A stretch of DNA of 64,000 nt from Streptomyces xiamenensis (GTDB taxonomy: Bacteria > Actinomycetota > Actinomycetes > Streptomycetales > Streptomycetaceae): contig NZ_CP009922.3 of the NCBI RefSeq assembly GCF_000993785.3, forward strand, positions 2,480,001-2,544,000. The letters are read 5' to 3'. The position numbers and the translations under genes were made by a program. Positions within the stretch are counted from its first letter, which is position 1. Each line of letters starts with the position of its first letter. The notes beneath the pieces were generated by a model. The model saw only the letters and a list, made by a program, of their open reading frames with translations. It did not search any database and was not told the DNA's origin. Positions 61,345 through 64,000 of this stretch are shown in pieces.

Positions 61345-62177
61345 GAATGAGCTCTCTTTTCCAGCAGGGACTTGGCGAGGGTGGCGAGCGCGGAGGCGAA
61401 GAACAGCCCCACCGCGACAGCGGCGATCGTGGCCCCGGCGGCCGTCCCCGCGTGCCAGGAGATGACCAGGCCCGCGGCCGTCGACAGGGCACCGAGCAGC
61501 GCCGCGCCGAGCATGATCAGCGGAACCCGCCGTGCCCACAGCGCCGCCGCGGCGGGCGGGGCGATCAGCAACCCGAACACCAGCAGCGTGCCGACCACAT
61601 GGAAGGACGCGACGATCGCCAGCGTCACCAGGCCGACCAGCACCCCGTGCGCCCAGCGCGGCCGCAGCCCCAGGGTGTGCGCCTTGCGGGCGTCGAACGC
61701 CAGGGCCAGGAAGGCCCGGTGGCCGAGCACGGCCACCAGCGCCGCGCATCCCAGCGCCACGGCCAGGAAGACCAGGTCCCCGTCCCGCACCGCGAGCACG
61801 TCGCCGAACAGGAAGCCGGTCAGGTCGACCGCGAACGACTGCGAGCGCGAGACGATGATGACGCCGAGCGACAGCATGCCGACGAACAGCAGCCCGATCC
61901 CCGTGTCCCGGGAGATCCGCTTCGAACGCCCCAGCACGGTCACCCCGAACGCCATCGCCCCGGCGCTGGCCGCCGCCCCGATCAGCAGGGACCCGCCGAG
62001 CAGCGAGGCCAGTGCGACGCCCGGCAGCATCCCGTGCGCCATCGCGTCGCCGAGGAAGGCCATGCCGCGCAGCACGACCCACGTGCCGGCCAGGGCACAG
62101 ATCAGCGAAACGAGGATCCCGCCCCACAGCGCCCGTTGAACGAAGGACACCGCGAACGGTTCGAGCAACCACTCCAT
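61341..62177 (-). CDS. aztB: Zinc ABC transporter permease AztB
   Basis: A 278-aa polytopic ABC-3 (ZnuB-type) permease with about eight helices. Typical segments are WVVLRGMAFLGDAMAHGMLPG and the late FHVVGTLLVFGLLIAPPAAAA; the DARKAHTLGLRPRW loop faces the ATPase. First gene of the leftward azt operon, divergent from aztA across the Zur-like box. Confidence 0.94.
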   Translation of the reverse strand: MEWLLEPFAVSFVQRALWGGILVSLICALAGTWVVLRGMAFLGDAMAHGMLPGVALASLLGGSLLIGAAASAGAMAFGVTVLGRSKRISRDTGIGLLFVGMLSLGVIIVSRSQSFAVDLTGFLFGDVLAVRDGDLVFLAVALGCAALVAVLGHRAFLALAFDARKAHTLGLRPRWAHGVLVGLVTLAIVASFHVVGTLLVFGLLIAPPAAAALWARRVPLIMLGAALLGALSTAAGLVISWHAGTAAGATIAAVAVGLFFASALATLAKSLLEKRAHS

Positions 62178-62192
62178 GACGGGTCACTCTAT

Positions 62193-62210
62193 AATGAAAA
62201 CGATTATCGT
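62193..62210. promoter_or_regulatory. Zur-box-like site in the azt divergent promoter
   Basis: AATGAAAACGATTATCGT, with ACGAT-T-ATCGT perfect symmetry about 62205. Same motif as that at 36174-36191. It lies 16 nt upstream of aztB and 18 nt upstream of aztA, so one repressor dimer could control both sides. Confidence 0.8.
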
Positions 62211-62228
62211 CAGCAATTAAGGACTGTC

Positions 62229-62855
62229 ATGCCGGTCACACTCCACGAGGTCACCGCCGACTACGCGGGCCACCGCGCCCTGCACGGCGTCAGCGCCTCC
62301 CTTCCCGCCGGCCGGGTCACCGCGCTCACGGGCCCCAACGGCTCCGGCAAATCAACCCTGTTGAACCTGCTGGCCGGTACCCTCACCCCCACCAGCGGCA
62401 CCCTCACGTACGCGCGCCCCTGCCGCCCCGCGTACGTCATCCAGCGCAGCGCGGTGCCGGACACCCTCCCTCTCACCGTCCGCGAGACCGTCGCCATGGG
62501 CCGCTGGGCGGACCGCGGACCCTGGCGCCGGCTGACCCGCGCCGACCGCGTGATCGTGGACGAGTGCCTGGACCGGCTGGGCATCGCCCACCTCGCCCGC
62601 CGCCAACTCGGCGGCCTCTCCGGCGGTCAGCGCCAGCGCGCCCTGATCGCCCAGGCCCTGGCACAGCGTTCCCCGCTGCTCCTGCTGGACGAACCCACCG
62701 CGTCCCTGGACGCCGAGGCCCAGCGGCAGATCACCGCGACCCTGTCCCGGATCGCGGCGGAGGACGGCACCACCGTCGTCCACGCCACCCACCACCCGGA
62801 CGAAGCGGCGGCGGCGGACCTGGTGCTCACCCTGAGGGCAGGGCACCTGCGCTGA
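62229..62855 (+). CDS. aztA: Zinc ABC transporter ATP-binding protein AztA
   Basis: A 208-aa ABC ATPase. Walker A GPNGSGKSTLLNLLAG, signature LSGGQRQRALIAQAL, Walker B PLLLLDEPTASLD and H-loop VVHATHHPDEA. Divergent from aztB but serving the same transporter. AAGGA lies 6 nt before the ATG. The 3' end overlaps the convergent helicase gene by 29 bp. Confidence 0.94.
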   Translation: MPVTLHEVTADYAGHRALHGVSASLPAGRVTALTGPNGSGKSTLLNLLAGTLTPTSGTLTYARPCRPAYVIQRSAVPDTLPLTVRETVAMGRWADRGPWRRLTRADRVIVDECLDRLGIAHLARRQLGGLSGGQRQRALIAQALAQRSPLLLLDEPTASLDAEAQRQITATLSRIAAEDGTTVVHATHHPDEAAAADLVLTLRAGHLR

Positions 62856-64000
62856 GCCGCAGCCGCTCCTCCTCCACGATCCGCCGGGCCAGCTCCCCCT
62901 GCGACACATCCACCGCGTCCGGCGTGGCCGCGGCCACCTCACTGCGCCGCGCGTACGCGTCGAACAGCGCGCTCTTGCCGGCCAGTACCTCCAGCATCCG
63001 CTGGTCGACACTGTCGGCGACCAGCAGCCGGTGCACGCGCACGCTCCGCACCTGCCCCATCCGGTGCGCCCGCGCCACCGCCTGGTGCTCCATCGTCGGC
63101 TTGATCTGCGGCTCGCACAGGATCACCACCGAGGCGGCCTGGAGGTTGAGCCCCACGCCACCCGCCTGGATCTGGCTGAGCAGCACGGCGTGCCCGCGCA
63201 CTGCCGTGAACGCGTCCACCAGCTGCTGCCGTCCGGCCACCGATGTCGTCCCGCTGATGACCCCGGTGACCCGGTCCGTGCCAAGCGCGGCCCCGACCGT
63301 CTCCAGCACCGCCCGGAAGTAGGAGAAGACCACCACCTTCGTCCCGGCGTCGGCGGCCTCGGCCACCAGCTCCCGTATCCGCCGCACCTTCATCGACTCC
63401 GGGGAGGCGTACGCGGCGCGCCGCATGGCCATGAAGTTCCCCGATTCCACCGCCTCCCGGTAGGCGGCCCCGTCCTGCGGGCCGAACTCCTCCCACTCGT
63501 CCACCCGCACCAGCGCGGGCAGTTCGGCGAGCACGTCCTCCTGGTTGCGGCGCAGATAGACGGGGGCCACGGCCTGCCGGAACGCGCGCGAGCCGGCCAC
63601 CAGCTCCCGCCCTGCCACCCGTGGCAGCACCTCGGGCTGCAACTGCCGCACCAGCGACCGGAACTCGGCCACCCGGTTCTCCATCGGGGTCCCGGTCAGG
63701 TAGGCGACCCGCCCGGCGCGCGCCGCCCACCGCCCCACGGCCCGCGACCGCAGGGCGTCCGGGTTCTTCACGTAGTGCGCCTCGTCGACCACCAGCATGG
63801 CCGTGGGCACCACGGACTCCGTCCCGCGCAGCGCGTCGAACGTCGTCACGGCGACGCCTCCGTCCGCCTCCCAGCGCGCGAACTCCGCGGCACGCTCCGG
63901 GCCGTGCACGGGCACCGCCCGCAGCGTGCTGCGCGCCCGTATCTCCCGCGTCCAGTTGATCAGCACACTCGCCGGGCAGACCACCAGGAAGTGGCTCTCG
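62827..64000 (-). CDS. SNF2-family DNA helicase (C-terminal part)
   Basis: Continues past the right edge. Visible are motif Ia-like VCPASVLINWTREI, the DEAH box in MLVVDEAHYVKNP, motif III-like YLTGTPMENRV, motif IV-V region KVVVFSYFRAVLETVG, motif V GGVGLNLQAASVVIL, and motif VI AVARAHRMGQ. SNF2/SWI2 ATPases remodel DNA-protein complexes; accessory regulators or defence roles are both known. The C-terminus has no additional domain. The N-terminal part lies outside the window. Confidence 0.9.
   Translation of the reverse strand, partial: ESHFLVVCPASVLINWTREIRARSTLRAVPVHGPERAAEFARWEADGGVAVTTFDALRGTESVVPTAMLVVDEAHYVKNPDALRSRAVGRWAARAGRVAYLTGTPMENRVAEFRSLVRQLQPEVLPRVAGRELVAGSRAFRQAVAPVYLRRNQEDVLAELPALVRVDEWEEFGPQDGAAYREAVESGNFMAMRRAAYASPESMKVRRIRELVAEAADAGTKVVVFSYFRAVLETVGAALGTDRVTGVISGTTSVAGRQQLVDAFTAVRGHAVLLSQIQAGGVGLNLQAASVVILCEPQIKPTMEHQAVARAHRMGQVRSVRVHRLLVADSVDQRMLEVLAGKSALFDAYARRSEVAAATPDAVDVSQGELARRIVEEERLRLSAGALPSG

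Noticed and set aside
1..64000. tRNA genes, rRNA, CRISPR arrays, complete IS elements or att sites
   Set aside because: No cloverleaf, spacer-repeat pattern, transposase or integrase sequence was seen on either strand by eye.

Overview
The window is chromosomal DNA from a high-GC actinobacterium, almost certainly Streptomyces or a close relative. The evidence is the strong G/C third-position bias, frequent GTG starts, ATGA/GTGA/TGATG stop-start overlaps, FtsH-Hpt-TilS-DacB-Ppa synteny, a SigB/F/G-type sigma factor, an Xre/DUF397/ATPase regulatory trio and a Zur-controlled set of zinc-free ribosomal proteins. I saw no rRNA, tRNA, CRISPR array, phage or complete insertion sequence. One small MITE-like palindromic repeat lies at 6427-6621.

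Layout. 1-6.4 kb: housekeeping block (ftsH 5' part, hpt, tilS, a DUF2342 zincin, dacB; divergent ppa). 6.4-16 kb: ThrE-type exporter, DUF368 (PopT-like) undecaprenyl-phosphate translocase, an ECF41 sigma factor with its carboxymuconolactone-decarboxylase-like target and a recognisable ECF41 promoter, an APH-fold kinase, a Tat-exported phosphodiesterase, MarP-type membrane protease and DoxX. 16-20.8 kb: a SigB-family sigma factor, then an ABC exporter and two-component system whose two promoter regions carry the same perfect palindrome. 20.8-29.3 kb: lpdA, aac(2')-I, an M23 endopeptidase, a crcB-DUF190-crcB fluoride-channel operon, an MreB/Mbl-like actin and three exported proteins. 29.4-34.7 kb: a translationally coupled four-gene operon with a CHAT (caspase-like) protease, a TPR protein and two unknown proteins, probably a conflict or signalling system. 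35.6-38.1 kb: Zur-regulated cysteine-poor or cysteine-free ribosomal proteins S14, L28, L33, L31, S18 plus a COG0523 protein that has lost its GTPase motifs. 38.1-41.1 kb: dispersed Xre/DUF397/ATPase (WhiJ/Scr-like) loci sharing operator-like sequences. 41.1-52.2 kb: PadR-ABC exporter, catabolic genes including a frameshifted aldo/keto reductase, MarR-MFS, TetR-SDR-P450, FBP-TetR. 52.3-58 kb: a STAND ATPase facing a cluster of an Mrr-like nuclease, a small protein carrying a motif resembling the STAND N-terminus, a GT-B-like protein and a tandem Nudix protein; this is the best candidate for an undescribed defence module. 58.1-62.9 kb: AztABCD-type zinc uptake genes with a second exported AztD-like protein, controlled by a Zur-like box. 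The end of the window cuts an SNF2-family helicase.

The two zinc loci work together. They share an 18-bp box (AATGAAAAYGRTTAYCGT) in their divergent intergenic regions, so zinc starvation should induce both high-affinity uptake and zinc-sparing ribosomes. Function calls rest on motifs read by eye. No database search was possible, and family names for the CHAT operon and the 54.5-56 kb genes are inference.
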